NCBI GenBank assembly: GCA_964057225.1
Contig: OZ059894.1
Coordinates: 2,232,001 to 2,296,000, forward strand
DNA from: Auanema rhodensis
Taxonomy: Eukaryota > Nematoda > Chromadorea > Rhabditida > Rhabditidae
DNA length: 64,000 nucleotides
Direction of reading: 5' to 3'
Made by a program: the position numbers and the translations under genes. Position 1 is the stretch's first letter, and each line of letters begins with the position of its first letter. The notes beneath the pieces are model-generated. The model was not told the origin of the DNA, ran no database searches, and was given only the letters and a program-made list of their open reading frames with translations. Positions 1 through 12,285 of this stretch are shown piece after piece.

Positions 1-39
1 ATTCAACGAAAAAATTAATTCTTCAGGGTGAAAATCGAG

Positions 40-61
40 GATATAAGTGTGAACTTATATC
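40..61. repeat. Dyad 1 of the monomer: 9-bp arms, 4-base loop
   Basis: The sequence gatataagt-gtga-acttatatc is a perfect inverted repeat with 9-bp arms around a GTGA loop. It is present in most monomers. A subset reads 'gatctaag', which breaks one pair. The K-type monomers read 'aagtaagaacatatatc', which breaks several. It could form a small cruciform or an RNA hairpin if transcribed, or be a protein site; the sequence alone does not decide. Confidence 0.85.
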
Positions 62-70
62 AATTGATAT
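57..70. repeat. Dyad 2: ATATCA/TGATAT palindrome
   Basis: In this copy atatcaattgatat is a perfect 14-bp palindrome. Most copies read atatcagttgatat, with 6-bp arms around GT. It overlaps the right arm of dyad 1, so the two cannot both be extruded. Copies of the 20-30 kb region read 'gtggat', which breaks the inner pair; the R-type copies read 'gttgagatc', which breaks another. Confidence 0.8.
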
Positions 71-74
71 CTCG

Positions 75-144
75 GTGCATTTTTAAGCTAGCGCAAATCT
101 GATAACACAGATCGACGCAGCTTAAAAATCCGCATCGAATGCAC
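75..144. repeat. Dyad 3: compound stem, the largest inverted repeat in the monomer
   Basis: The left arm atttttaagct (79-89) is the exact reverse complement of agcttaaaaat (119-129). Inside it, gcg (91-93) can pair with cgc (116-118) after a bulged A. Across a symmetric 3x3 internal loop, atctg (97-101) pairs with cagat (108-112) around the 6-base loop ataaca. Outside it, gtgcat (75-80) matches atgcac (139-144) if the intervening 9 to 10 bases bulge out. The variants 'agcttg', 'atctaata' and 'agaccg' each weaken one pair. The elaborate pairing is visible in the bases; any function is unknown. Confidence 0.8.
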
Positions 145-267
145 TATACTACATTGAGAAACGCTCAATACAAAAATTAGTTATGATCGTTTGAAAAATG
201 ATGCATTAGTGTATGTTGAGTTTCCATGTACGCTCAACATTGCTTCCAAAAACATTTTGACAAAAAT

Positions 268-279
268 TTTTTCGAAAAA
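268..279. repeat. Dyad 5: TTTTTCGAAAAA palindrome within an A/T-run block
   Basis: This is a perfect 12-bp palindrome flanked by further A and T runs. It is changed to 'ttcgagaaattt' in many copies. The expansion at 12552-12634 arose in exactly this block, so it appears to be a slippage-prone site. Confidence 0.8.
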
Positions 280-914
280 TTTCAAAATAATTTAGCAAAA
301 AGTAGATGTTTTTAGATTCCTTTTTTCAAGGCAAAGACGATGGACAATGTTATTCAACGAAAAAATTAATTCTTCAGGGTGAAAATCGAGGATATAAGTG
401 TGAACTTATATCAGTTGAGATCTCGGTGCATTTTTAAGCTAGCGCAAATCTGATAACACAGATCGACGCAGCTTAAAAATCCGCATCGAATGCACTATAC
501 TACATTGAAGAACGCTTAATACAAAAATTAGTTATGATCGTTTGAAAAATAATGCATTAGTGTATGTTGAGTTTCCATGTACACTCAACATAGCTTCCAA
601 AAACATTTTGACAAAAATTTTTTCGAAAAATTTCAGAATAATTTAGCAAAAAGTAGATGTTTTTAGATTTCTTTTCTCAAGGCAAAGACGATGGACAATG
701 TTATTCAACGAAAAAATTAATTCTTCAGGGTGAAAATCGAGGATATAAGTGTGAACTTATATCAATTGATATCTCGGTGCATTTTTAAGCTAGCGCAAAT
801 CTGATAACACAGATCGACGCAGCTTAAAAATCCGCATCGAATGCACTATACTACATTGAGAAACGCTCAATACAAAAATTAGTTATGATCGTTTGAAAAA
901 TGATGCATTAGTGT

Positions 915-942
915 ATGTTGAGTTTCCATGTACACTCAACAT
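915..942. repeat. Dyad 4: ATGTTGAGT / ACTCAACAT inverted repeat
   Basis: Shown in the third monomer. It has perfect 9-bp arms separated by ttccatgtac. In copies that read 'caacatagc' the arms extend to 10 bp, because the preceding T pairs with the following A. Copies with 'tacgctc' have a T:G pair at the inner end, and those with 'acaatcaac' lose an inner pair. Confidence 0.85.
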
Positions 943-2808
943 TGCTTCCAAAAACATTTTGACAAAAATTTTTTCGAAAAATTTCAAAATAATGTAGCAA
1001 AAAGTAGATGTTTTTAGATTCCTTTTTTTAAGGAAAAGACGATGGACAATGTTATTCAACGAAAAAATTAATTCTTCAGGGTGAAAATCGAGGATATAAG
1101 TGTGAACTTATATCAGTTGATATCTCGGTGCATTTTTAAGCTAGCGCAAATCTGATAACACAGATCGACGCAGCTTAAAAATCCGCATCGAATGCACTAT
1201 ACTACATTGAGGAACGCTTAATACAAAAATTAGTTATGATTGTTTGAAAAATGATGCATTAGTGTATGTTGAGTTTCCATGTACACTCAACATAGCTTCC
1301 AAAAACATTTTGACAAAAATTTTTTCGAAAAATTTCGAAATAATTTAGCGAAAAGTAGATGTTTTTAGATTCCTTTTTTCAAGACAAAGACGATGGACAA
1401 TGTTATTCAACGAAAAAATTAATTCTTCAGGGTGAAAATCGAGGATATAAGTGTGAACTTATATCAGTTGATATCTCGGTGCATTTTTAAGCTAGCGCAA
1501 ATCTGATAACACAGATCGACGCAGCTTGAAAATCCGCATCGAATGCACTATACTACATTGAGAAACGCTTAATACAAAAATTAGTTATGATTGTTTGAAA
1601 AATGATGCATTAGTGTATGTTGAGTTTCCATGTACGCTCAACATTGCTCCCAAAAACATTTTGACAAAAATTTTTTCGAAAAATTTCAAAATAATTTAGC
1701 AAAAAGTAGATGTTTTTAGATTCCTTTTTTCAAGGCAAAGACGATGGACAATGTTATTCAACGAAAAAATTAATTCTTCAGGGTGAAAATCGAGGATATA
1801 AGTGTGAACTTATATCAGTTGATATCTCGGTGCATTTTTAAGCTAGCGCAAATCTAATAACACAGATCGACGCAGCTTAAAAATCCGCATCGAATGCACT
1901 ATACTACATTGAGGAATGCTTAATACAAAAATTAGTTATGATCGTTTGAAAAATAATGCATTAGTGTATGTTGAGTTTCCATGTACACTCAACATAGCTT
2001 CCAAAAACATTTTGACAAAAATTTTTTCGAAAAATTTCAGAATAATTTAGCAAAAAGTAGATGTTTTTAGATTTCTTTTCTCAAGGCAAAGACGATGGAC
2101 AATGTTATTCAACGAAAAAATTAATTCTTCAGGGTGAAAATCGAGGATATAAGTGTGAACTTATATCAGTTGATATCTCGGTGCATTTTTAAGCTAGCGC
2201 AAATCTGATAACACAGATCGACGCAGCTTGAAAATCCGCATCGAATGCACTATACTACTTTGAGAAGCGCTTAATACAAAAATTAGTTATGATCGTTTGA
2301 AAAATGATGCATTAGTGTATGTTGAGTTTCCATGTACACTCAACATTGCTTCCAAAAACATTTTGACAAAAATTTTTTCGAAAAATTTCAGAATAATTTA
2401 GCAAAAAGTAGATGTTTTTAGATTTCTTTTCTCAAGGCAAAGACGATGGACAATGTTATTCAACGAAAAAATTAATTCTTCAGGGTGAAAATCGAGGATA
2501 TAAGTGTGAACTTATATCAGTTGATATCTCGGTGCATTTTTAAGCTAGCGCAAATCTGATAACACAGATCGACGCAGCTTGAAAATCCGCATCGAATGCA
2601 CTATACTACTTTGAGAAGCGCTTAATACAAAAATTAGTTATGATCGTTTGAAAAATGATGCATTAGTGTATGTTGAGTTTCCATGTACACTCAACATTGC
2701 TTCCAAAAACATTTTGACAAAAATTTTTTCGAGAAATTTCAAATTAATTTAGCAGAAAGTAGATGTTTTTAGATTCCTTTTTTCAAGGCAAAGACGATGG
2801 ACATTGTT

Positions 2809-4212
2809 ATTCAACGAAAAAAGTAATTATTCAGGGTGAAAATCGAGGATATAAGTGTGAACTTATATCAGTTGATATCTCGGTGCATTTTTAAGCTAGC
2901 GCAAATCTGATAACACAGATCGACGCAGCTTAAAAATCCGCATCGAATGCACTATACTACATTGAGGAAAGCTTAATACAAAAATTAGTTATGATTGTTT
3001 GAAAAATGATGCATTAGTGTATGTTGATTTTCCATGTACACTCAACATTGCTTCCAAAAACATTTTGACAAAAATTTTTTCGAAAAATTTCAAAATAATT
3101 TAGCAAAAAGTAGATGTTTTTAGATTCCTTTTTTCAAGGCAAAGACGATGGACAATGTTATTCAACGAAAAAATTAATTCTTCAGGGTGAAAATCGAGGA
3201 TATAAGTGTGAACTTATATAAGTTGATATCTCGGTGCATTTTTAAGCTAGCGCAAATCTGATAACACAGATCGACGCAGCTTAAAAATCCGCATCGAATG
3301 CACTATACTACATTGAGGAACGCTTAATACAAAAATTAGTTATGATCGTTTGAAAAATAATGCATTAGTGTATGTTGAGTTTCCATGTACACTCAACATA
3401 GCTTCCAAAAACATTTTGACAAAAATTTTTTCGAAAAATTTCAAAATAATTTAGCGAAAAGTAGATGTTTTTAGATTCCTTTTTTCAAGGCAAAGACGAT
3501 GGACATTGTTATTCAACGAAAAAAGTAATTATTCAGGGTGAAAATCGAGGATATAAGTGTGAACTTATATCAGTTGATATCTCGGTGCATTTTTAAGCTA
3601 GCGCAAATCTGATAACACAGATCGACGCAGCTTAAAAATCCGCATCGAATGCACTATACTACATTGAGGAAAGCTTAATACAAAAATTAGTTATGATTGT
3701 TTGAAAAATGATGCATTAGTGTATGTTGATTTTCCATGTACACTCAACATTGCTTCCAAAAACATTTTGACAAAAATTTTTTCGAAAAATTTCAAAATAA
3801 TTTAGCAAAAAGTAGATGTTTTTAGATTCCTTTTTTCAAGGCAAAGACGATGGACAATGTTATTCAACGAAAAAATTAATTCTTCAGGGTGAAAATCGAG
3901 GATATAAGTGTGAACTTATATCAGTTGATATCTCGGTGCATTTTTAAGCTAGCGCAAATCTGATAACACAGATCGACGCAGCTTAAAAATCCGCATCGAA
4001 TGCACTATACTACATTGAGGAACGCTTAATACAAAAATTAGTTATGATCGTTTGAAAAATAATGCATTAGTGTATGTTGAGTTTCCATGTACACTCAACA
4101 TAGCTTCCAAAAACATTTTGACAAAAATTTTTTCGAAAAATTTCAAAATGATTTAGCGAAAAGTAGATGTTTTTAGATTCCTTTTTTCAAGGCAAAGACG
4201 ATGGACAATGTT
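2809..4212. repeat. Tandem dimer duplication, 702-bp unit, two copies
   Basis: Copies at 2809 and 3511 are both S-type: they share 'aaagtaattatt', 'gaggaaagct' and 'gttgattttcc'. Those at 3160 and 3862 are both 'gaggaacgct', 'aataatgc', 'catagc' and 'gcgaaaag' types. The two dimers differ at a few single bases I could see ('atataagttg' in the first; 'aaaatgattt' in the second), so the duplication is recent relative to the rest of the array. Confidence 0.8.
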
Positions 4213-5616
4213 ATTCAACGAAAAAATTAATTCTTCAGGGTGAAAATCGAGGATATAAGTGTGAACTTATATCAGTTGATATCTCGGTGCATTTTTAAGC
4301 TAGCGCAAATCTGATAACACAGATCGACGCAGCTTGAAAATCCGCATCGAATGCACTATACTACATTGAGAAACGCTTAATACAAAAATTAGTTATGATT
4401 GTTTGAAAAATGATGCATTAGTGTATGTTGAGTTTCCATGTACGCTCAACATTGCTTCCAAAAACATTTTGACAAAAATTTTTTCGAAAAATTTCAAAAT
4501 AATTTAGCAAAAAGTAGATGTTTTTAGATTCCTTTTTTCAAGGCAAAGACGATGGACAATGTTATTCAACGAAAAAATTAATTCTTCAGGGTGAAAATCG
4601 AGGATATAAGTGTGAACTTATATCAGTTGAGATCTCGGTGCATTTTTAAGCTAGCGCAAATCTGATAACACAGATCGACGCAGCTTAAAAATCCGCATCG
4701 AATGCACTATACTACATTGAAGAACGCTTAATACAAAAATTAGTTATGATCGTTTGAAAAATAATGCATTAGTGTATGTTGAGTTTCCATGTACACTCAA
4801 CATAGCTTCCAAAAACATTTTGACAAAAATTTTTTCAAAAAATTTCAGAATAATTTAGCAAAAAGTAGATGTTTTTAGATTTCTTTTCTCAAGGGAAAGA
4901 CGATGGACAATGTTATTCAACGAAAAAATTAATTCTTCAGGGTGAAAATCGAGGATATAAGTGTGAACTTATATCAGTTGATATCTCGGTGCATTTTTAA
5001 GCTAGCGCAAATCTGATAACACAGATCGACGCAGCTTGAAAATCCGCATCGAATGCACTATACTACTTTGAGAAGCGCTTAATACAAAAATTAGTTATGA
5101 TCGTTTGAAAAATGATGCATTAGTGTATGTTGAGTTTCCATGTACACTCAACATTGCTTCCAAAAACATTTTGACAAAAATTTTTTCGAGAAATTTCAAA
5201 ATAATTTAGCAGAAAGTAGATGTTTTTAGATTCCTTTTTTCAAGGCAAAGACGATGGACATTGTTATTCAACGAAAAAAGTAATTATTCAGGGTGAAAAT
5301 CGAGGATATAAGTGTGAACTTATATCAGTTGATATCTCGGTGCATTTTTAAGCTAGCGCAAATCTGATAACACAGATCGACGCAGCTTAAAAATCCGCAT
5401 CGAATGCACTATACTACATTGAGGAAAGCTTAATACAAAAATTAGTTATGATTGTTTGAAAAATGATGCATTAGTGTATGTTGATTTTCCATGTACACTC
5501 AACATTGCTTCCAAAAACATTTTGACAAAAATTTTTTCGAAAAATTTCAAAATAATTTAGCAAAAAGTAGATGTTTTTAGATTCCTTTTTTCAAGGCAAA
5601 GACGATGGACAATGTT
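4213..5616. repeat. Monomers 13-16, linking block
   Basis: Four copies. Together with the copy at 3862, the first two repeat the order seen at 6670-7722, 34125-35177 and 38688-39740: a 'gcgaaaag' copy, then 'agcttg' with 'tacgctc', then 'gttgagatc' with 'gaagaacg'. The last two repeat the 'gcagaaag' plus S-type pair. The copy at 4564 has the private changes 'tttttcaaaaaattt' and 'aagggaaag'. Confidence 0.7.
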
Positions 5617-8424
5617 ATTCAACGAAAAAATTAATTCTTCAGGGTGAAAATCGAGGATATAAGTGTGAACTTATATCAGTTGATATCTCGGTGCATTTTT
5701 AAGCTAGCGCAAATCTGATAACACAGATCGACGCAGCTTGAAAATCCGCATCGAATGCACTATACTACTTTGAGAAGCGCTTAATACAAAAATTAGTTAT
5801 GATCGTTTGAAAAATGATGCATTAGTGTATGTTGAGTTTCCATGTACACTCAACATTGCTTCCAAAAACATTTTGACAAAAATTTTTTCGAAAAATTTCA
5901 GAATAATTTAGCAAAAAGTAGATGTTTTTAGATTTCTTTTCTCAAGGCAAAGACGATGGACAATGTTATTCAACGAAAAAATTAATTCTTCAGGGTGAAA
6001 ATCGAGGATATAAGTGTGAACTTATATCAGTTGATATCTCGGTGCATTTTTAAGCTAGCGCAAATCTGATAACACAGATCGACGCAGCTTGAAAATCCGC
6101 ATCGAATGCACTATACTACTTTGAGAAGCGCTTAATACAAAAATTAGTTATGATCGTTTGAAAAATGATGCATTAGTGTATGTTGAGTTTCCATGTACAC
6201 TCAACATTGCTTCCAAAAACATTTTGACAAAAATTTTTTCGAGAAATTTCAAAATAATTTAGCAGAAAGTAGATGTTTTTAGATTCCTTTTTTCAAGGCA
6301 AAGACGATGGACATTGTTATTCAACGAAAAAAGTAATTATTCAGGGTGAAAATCGAGGATATAAGTGTGAACTTATATCAGTTGATATCTCGGTGCATTT
6401 TTAAGCTAGCGCAAATCTGATAACACAGATCGACGCAGCTTAAAAATCCGCATCGAATGCACTATACTACATTGAGGAAAGCTTAATACAAAAATTAGTT
6501 ATGATTGTTTGAAAAATGATGCATTAGTGTATGTTGATTTTCCATGTACACTCAACATTGCTTCCAAAAACATTTTGACAAAAATTTTTTCGAAAAATTT
6601 CAAAATAATTTAGCAAAAAGTAGATGTTTTTAGATTCCTTTTTTCAAGGCAAAGACGATGGACAATGTTATTCAACGAAAAAATTAATTCTTCAGGGTGA
6701 AAATCGAGGATATAAGTGTGAACTTATATCAGTTGATATCTCGGTGCATTTTTAAGCTAGCGCAAATCTGATAACACAGATCGACGCAGCTTAAAAATCC
6801 GCATCGAATGCACTATACTACATTGAGGAACGCTTAATACAAAAATTAGTTATGATCGTTTGAAAAATAATGCATTAGTGTATGTTGAGTTTCCATGTAC
6901 ACTCAACATAGCTTCCAAAAACATTTTGACAAAAATTTTTTCGAAAAATTTCAAAATAATTTAGCGAAAAGTAGATGTTTTTAGATTCCTTTTTTCAAGG
7001 CAAAGACGATGGACAATGTTATTCAACGAAAAAATTAATTCTTCAGGGTGAAAATCGAGGATATAAGTGTGAACTTATATCAGTTGATATCTCGGTGCAT
7101 TTTTAAGCTAGCGCAAATCTGATAACACAGATCGACGCAGCTTGAAAATCCGCATCGAATGCACTATACTACATTGAGAAACGCTTAATACAAAAATTAG
7201 TTATGATTGTTTGAAAAATGATGCATTAGTGTATGTTGAGTTTCCATGTACGCTCAACATTGCTTCCAAAAACATTTTGACAAAAATTTTTTCGAAAAAT
7301 TTCAAAATAATTTAGCAAAAAGTAGATGTTTTTAGATTCCTTTTTTCAAGGCAAAGACGATGGACAATGTTATTCAACGAAAAAATTAATTCTTCAGGGT
7401 GAAAATCGAGGATATAAGTGTGAACTTATATCAGTTGAGATCTCGGTGCATTTTTAAGCTAGCGCAAATCTGATAACACAGATCGACGCAGCTTAAAAAT
7501 CCGCATCGAATGCACTATACTACATTGAAGAACGCTTAATACAAAAATTAGTTATGATCGTTTGAAAAATAATGCATTAGTGTATGTTGAGTTTCCATGT
7601 ACACTCAACATAGCTTCCAAAAACATTTTGACAAAAATTTTTTCGAAAAATTTCAGAATAATTTAGCAAAAAGTAGATGTTTTTAGATTTCTTTTCTCAA
7701 GGCAAAGACGATGGACAATGTTATTCAACGAAAAAATTAATTCTTCAGGGTGAAAATCGAGGATATAAGTGTGAACTTATATCAATTGATATCTCGGTGC
7801 ATTTTTAAGCTAGCGCAAATCTGATAACACAGATCGACGCAGCTTAAAAATCCGCATCGAATGCACTATACTACATTGAGAAACGCTCAATACAAAAATT
7901 AGTTATGATCGTTTGAAAAATGATGCATTAGTGTATGTTGAGTTTCCATGTACACTCAACATTGCTTCCAAAAACATTTTGACAAAAATTTTTTCGAAAA
8001 ATTTCAAAATAATGTAGCAAAAAGTAGATGTTTTTAGATTCCTTTTTTTAAGGCAAAGACGATGGACAATGTTATTCAACGAAAAAATTAATTCTTCAGG
8101 GTGAAAATCGAGGATATAAGTAAGAACATATATCAGTTGATATCTCGGTGCATTTTTAAGCTAGCGCAAATCTGATAACACAGACCGACGCAGCTTAAAA
8201 ATCCGCATCGAATGCACTATTCTACATTGAGAAACGCTCAATACAAAAATTAGTTATGATCGTTTGAAAAATGATGCATTAGTGTATGTTGAGTTTCCAT
8301 GTACAATCAACATTGCTTCCAAAAACATTTTGACAAAAATTTTTTCGAAAAATTTCAAAATAATTTAGCAAAAAGTAGATGTTTTCAGATTTTTTTTTTC
8401 AAGGCAAAGACGATGGACAATGTT
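5617..8424. repeat. Eight-monomer block A, copy 1 (recurs at 33072-35879)
   Basis: Monomer types occur in this order: T-type with 'cagaataat'; T-type with 'cgagaaa'; S-type; 'gaggaacg' with 'gcgaaaag'; 'tacgctc'; R-type; 'caattgat' with 'aatgtag'; and K1-type. The same eight types occur in the same order 27,455 bp downstream with only a handful of single-base differences. The flanking monomers on both sides do not match. Confidence 0.8.
8074..8424. repeat. K1-type divergent monomer (first of the family)
   Basis: It differs from the usual monomer at many linked sites: 'aagtaagaacatatatc' replacing the dyad 1 right arm, 'cagaccgacg', 'ctattctac', 'gtacaatcaac' and 'gttttcagattttttt'. Other K1 copies lie at 35529, 41496, 50969, 55528 and 58687, and the 5' part of one at 53424. 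The tight linkage of so many variants marks an older, separately diverged lineage that has been copied around the array. Confidence 0.85.
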
Positions 8425-10881
8425 ATTCAACGAAAAAATTAATTCTTCAGGGTGAAAATCGAGGATATAAGTGTGAACTTATATCAGTTGATATCTCGGT
8501 GCATTTTTAAGCTAGCGCAAATCTGATAACACAGATCGACGCAGCTTAAAAATCCGCATCGAATGCACTATACTACATTGAAAAACGCTAAATAAAAAAA
8601 TTAGTTATGATCGTTTGAAAAATGATGCATTAGTGTATATTGAGTTTCCATGTACACTCAACATTGCTTCCAAAAACATTTTGACAAAAATTTTTTCGAA
8701 AAATTTCAGAATAATTTAGCAAAAAGTAGATGTTTTTAGATTCCTTTCTTCAAGGCAAAGACGATGGACATTGTTATTCAACGAAAAAATTAATTCTTCA
8801 GGGTGAAAATCGAGGATATAAGTAAGAACATATATCAGTTGATATCTCGGTGCATTTTTAAGCTAGCGCAAATCTGATAACACAGATCGACGCAGCTTAA
8901 AAATCCGCATCAAATGCATTATACTACATTGAGAAACGTTCAATACAAAAATTAGTTATGATCGTTTGAAAAATGATGAATTAGTGTATGTTGAGTTTCC
9001 ATGTACACTCAACATTGCTTCCAAAAACATTTTGACAAAAATTTTTTCGAGAAATTTCAAAATAATTTAGCAAAAAGTAGATGTTTTTAGATTCCTTTTT
9101 TCAAGGCGAAGACGATGGACATTGTTATTCAACGAAAAAATTAATTCTTCAGGGTGAAAATCGAGGATATAAGTGTGAACTTATATCAGTTGATATCTCG
9201 GTGCATTTTTAAGCTAGCGCAAATCTGATAACACAGATCGACGCAGATTGAAAATCCGCATCGAATGCACTATACTACATTGAGAAACGCTTAATACAAA
9301 AATTAGTTATGATCGTTTGAAAAATGATGCATTAGTGTATGTTGAGTTTCCATGTACACTCGACATTGCTTCCAAAAACATTTTGACAAAAATTTTTTCG
9401 AAAAATTTCAAAATAATTTAGCAAAAAGTAGATGTTTTTAGATTCCTTTTTTCAAGGCAAAGACGATGGACATTGTTATTCAACGAAAAAATCAATTCTT
9501 CAGGGTGAAAATCGAGGATCTAAGTGTGAACTTATATCAGTTGATATCTCGGTGCATTTTTAAGCTAGCGCAAATCTGATAACACAGATCGACGCAGCTT
9601 AAAAATCCGCATCGAATGCACTATACTACATTGAGAAACGCTCAATACAAAATGTAGTTATGATCGTTTGAAAAATGATGCATTAGTGTATGTTGAGTTT
9701 CCATGTACACTCAACATTGCTTCCAAAAACATTTTGACAAAAATTTTTTCGAAAAATTTCAAAATAATTTAGCAAGAAGTAGATGTTTTTAGATTCCTTT
9801 TTTCAAGGCAAAGACGATGGACAATGTTATTCAACGAAAAAATAATTTCTTCAGGGTGAAAATCGAGGATATAAGTGTGAACTTATATCAGTTGATATCT
9901 CGGTGCATTTTTAAGCTAGCGCAAATCTGATAACACAGATCGACGCAGCTTAAAAATCCGCATCGAATGCACTATACTACATTGAGGAACGCTTAATACA
10001 AAAATTAGTTATGATCGTTTGAAAAATGATGCATTAGTGTATGTTGAGTTTCCATGTACACTCAACATTGCTTCCAAAAACATTTTGACAAAAATTTTTT
10101 CGAAAAATTTCAAAATAATTTAGCAAAAAGTAGATGTTTTTAGATTCCTTTTTTCAAGGCAAAGACGATGGACAATGTTATTCAACGAAAAAATTAATTC
10201 TTCAGGGTGAAAATCGAGGATATAAGTGTGAACTTATATCAGTTGATATCTCGGTGCATTTTTAAGCTAGCGCAAATCTGATAACACAGATCGACGCAGC
10301 TTAAAAATCCGCATCGAATGCACTATACTACATTGAGGAACGCTTAATACAAAAATTAGTTATGATCGTTTGAAAAATAATGCATTAGTGTATGTTGAGT
10401 TTCCATGTACACTCAACATAGCTTCCAAAAACATTTTGACAAAAATTTTTATGAAAAATTTCAAAATAATTTAGCAAAAAGTAGATGTTTTTAGATTCCT
10501 TTTTTCAAGGCAAAGACGATGGACAATGTTATTCAACGAAAAAATTAATTCTTCAGGGTGAAAATCGAGGATATAAGTGTGAACTTATATCAGTTGATAT
10601 CTCGGTGCATTTTTAAGCTAGCGCAAATCTGATAACACAGATCGACGCAGCTTAAAAATCCGCATCGAATGCACTATACTACATTGAGGAACGCTTAATA
10701 CAAAAATTAGTTATGATCGTTTGAAAAATAATGCATTAGTGTATGTTGAGTTTCCATGTACACTCAACATAGCTTCCAAAAACATTTTGACAAAAATTTT
10801 TTCGAAAAATTTCAAAATAATTTAGCAAAAAGTAGATGTTTTTAGATTCCTTTTTTCAAGGCAAAGACGATGGACAATGTT
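8425..10881. repeat. Monomers 25-31, mixed, rich in diverged copies
   Basis: The first copy is an unusual type ('gaaaaacgct' followed by 'aataaaaaaattag', and 'tatattgag'). The second is a K2 type. The copy at 9478 begins the 'aatcaattc', 'gatctaag', 'aaaatgtag', 'gcaagaag' type that becomes common after 36 kb. The copies at 10180 and 10531 are near-identical neighbours; the first has 'tttttatgaaaaa'. Confidence 0.7.
8776..9126. repeat. K2-type divergent monomer
   Basis: It shares the 'aagtaagaacatatatc' segment with K1 but has its own linked set: 'gcatcaaatgc', 'gaaacgttcaat', 'gatgaattag', 'cgagaaattt' and 'aaggcgaagac'. Other K2 copies lie at 56230, 59389, 61495 and 62197. None occurs between 9.2 and 56 kb. 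Confidence 0.8.
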
Positions 10882-12285
10882 ATTCAACGAAAAAATTAAT
10901 TCTTCAGGGTGAAAATCGAGGATATAAGTGTGAACTTATATCAGTTGATATCTCGGTGCATTTTTAAGCTAGCGCAAATCTGATAACACAGATCGACGCA
11001 GCTTGAAAATCCGCATCGAATGCACTATACTACTTTGAGAAGCGCTTAATACAAAAATTAGTTATGATCGTTTGAAAAATGATGCATTAGTGTATGTTGA
11101 GTTTCCATGTACAATCAACATAGCTTCCAAAAACATTTTGACAAAAATTTTTTCGAAAAATTTCAGAATAATTTAGCAAAAAGTAGATGTTTTTAGATTT
11201 CTTTTCTCAAGGCAAAGACGATGGACAATGTTATTCAACGAAAAAATTAATTCTTCAGGGTGAAAATCGAGGATATAAGTGTGAACTTATATCAGTTGAT
11301 ATCTCGGTGCATTTTTAAGCTAGCGCAAATCTGATAACACAGATCGACGCAGCTTGAAAATCCGCATCGAATGCACTATACTACTTTGAGAAGCGCTTAA
11401 TACAAAAATTAGTTATGATCGTTTGAAAAATGATGCATTAGTGTATGTTGAGTTTCCATGTACACTCAACATTGCTTCCAAAAACATTTTGACAAAAGTT
11501 TTTTCGAGAAATTTCAAAATAATTTAGCAGAAAGTAGATGTTTTTAGATTCCTTTTTTCAAGGCAAAGACGATGGACATTGTTATTCAACGAAAAAAGTA
11601 ATTCTTCAGGGTGAAAATCGAGGATATAAGTGTGAACTTATATCAGTTGATATCTCGGTGCATTTTTAAGCTAGCGCAAATCTGATAACACAGATCGACG
11701 CAGCTTAAAAATCCGCATCGAATGCACTATACTACATTGAGGAACGCTTAATACAAAAATTAGTTATGATTGTTTGAAAAATGATGCATTAGTGTATGTT
11801 GAGTTTCCATGTACACTCAACATAGCTTCCAAAAACATTTTGACAAAAATTTTTTCGAAAAATTTCGAAATAATTTAGCAAAAAGTAGATGTTTTTAGAT
11901 TCCTTTTTTCAAGGCAAAGACGATGGACAATGTTATTCAACGAAAAAATTAATTCTTCAGGGTGAAAATCGAGGATATAAGTGTGAACTTATATCAGTTG
12001 ATATCTCGGTGCATTTTTAAGCTAGCGCAAATCTGATAACACAGATCGACGCAGCTTGAAAATCCGCATCGAATGCACTATACTACTTTGAGAAGCGCTT
12101 AATACAAAAATTAGTTATGATCGTTTGAAAAATGATGCATTAGTGTATGTTGAGTTTCCATGTACACTCAACATTGCTTCCAAAAACATTTTGACAAAAG
12201 TTTTTTCGAGAAATTTCAAAATAATTTAGCAGAAAGTAGATGTTTTTAGATTCCTTTTTTCAAGGCAAAGACGATGGACATTGTT

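Larger units (their letters stand above)
1..351. repeat. Reference monomer (first complete copy, 351 bp)
   Basis: This first copy is used here for monomer coordinates. It has 54 C and 57 G by hand count, about 32% G+C. It contains A and T runs at 9-14, 262-272, 275-279 and 321-326. Sites that vary between copies include the stretch at 12-22, the linker at 48-56, position 65-68 (gttgat, attgat, gttgag or gtggat), the 'agctta/agcttg' site near 123, the 'attgagaaacgct' block at 153-164, the 'atgatcg/atgattg' site near 188, 'aatgatgc/aataatgc' near 200, the 'cattgc/catagc' site near 240, and the tail at 281-330. This copy carries 'caattgat' and a G at 232 ('tacgctc'). Confidence 0.95.
1..2808. 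repeat. Mixed monomers 1-8
   Basis: Eight complete 351-bp copies with no simple internal higher-order period. The copies at 352 and 703 match the pairs at 7372/7723 and 34827/35178 (one with 'gttgagatc' and 'gaagaacg', the next with 'caattgat' and 'ataatgtag'). The copies at 2107 and 2458 are the 'tttgagaagcgc' type. The second of them has 'cgagaaattt', 'gcagaaag' and 'acattgtt', and is the usual partner of the S-type copy that follows at 2809. Confidence 0.75.

Noticed and set aside
75-144. tRNA gene or tRNA-derived SINE suggested by the nested stems
   Set aside because: The stems do not form a cloverleaf of tRNA dimensions, and I find no A box or B box of an RNA polymerase III promoter.
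1-351. An internal half-monomer duplication (2 x 175 bp)
   Set aside because: The two halves of the monomer show no alignable similarity by eye beyond short A/T runs and 'tgcatt' words.
347-362. CENP-B box on the minus strand (TTCGTTGAA...)
   Set aside because: The first half of the 17-bp consensus (TTCG and the central A) fits, but the required CGGG half reads ACAT, so there is no convincing box in the standard monomer.
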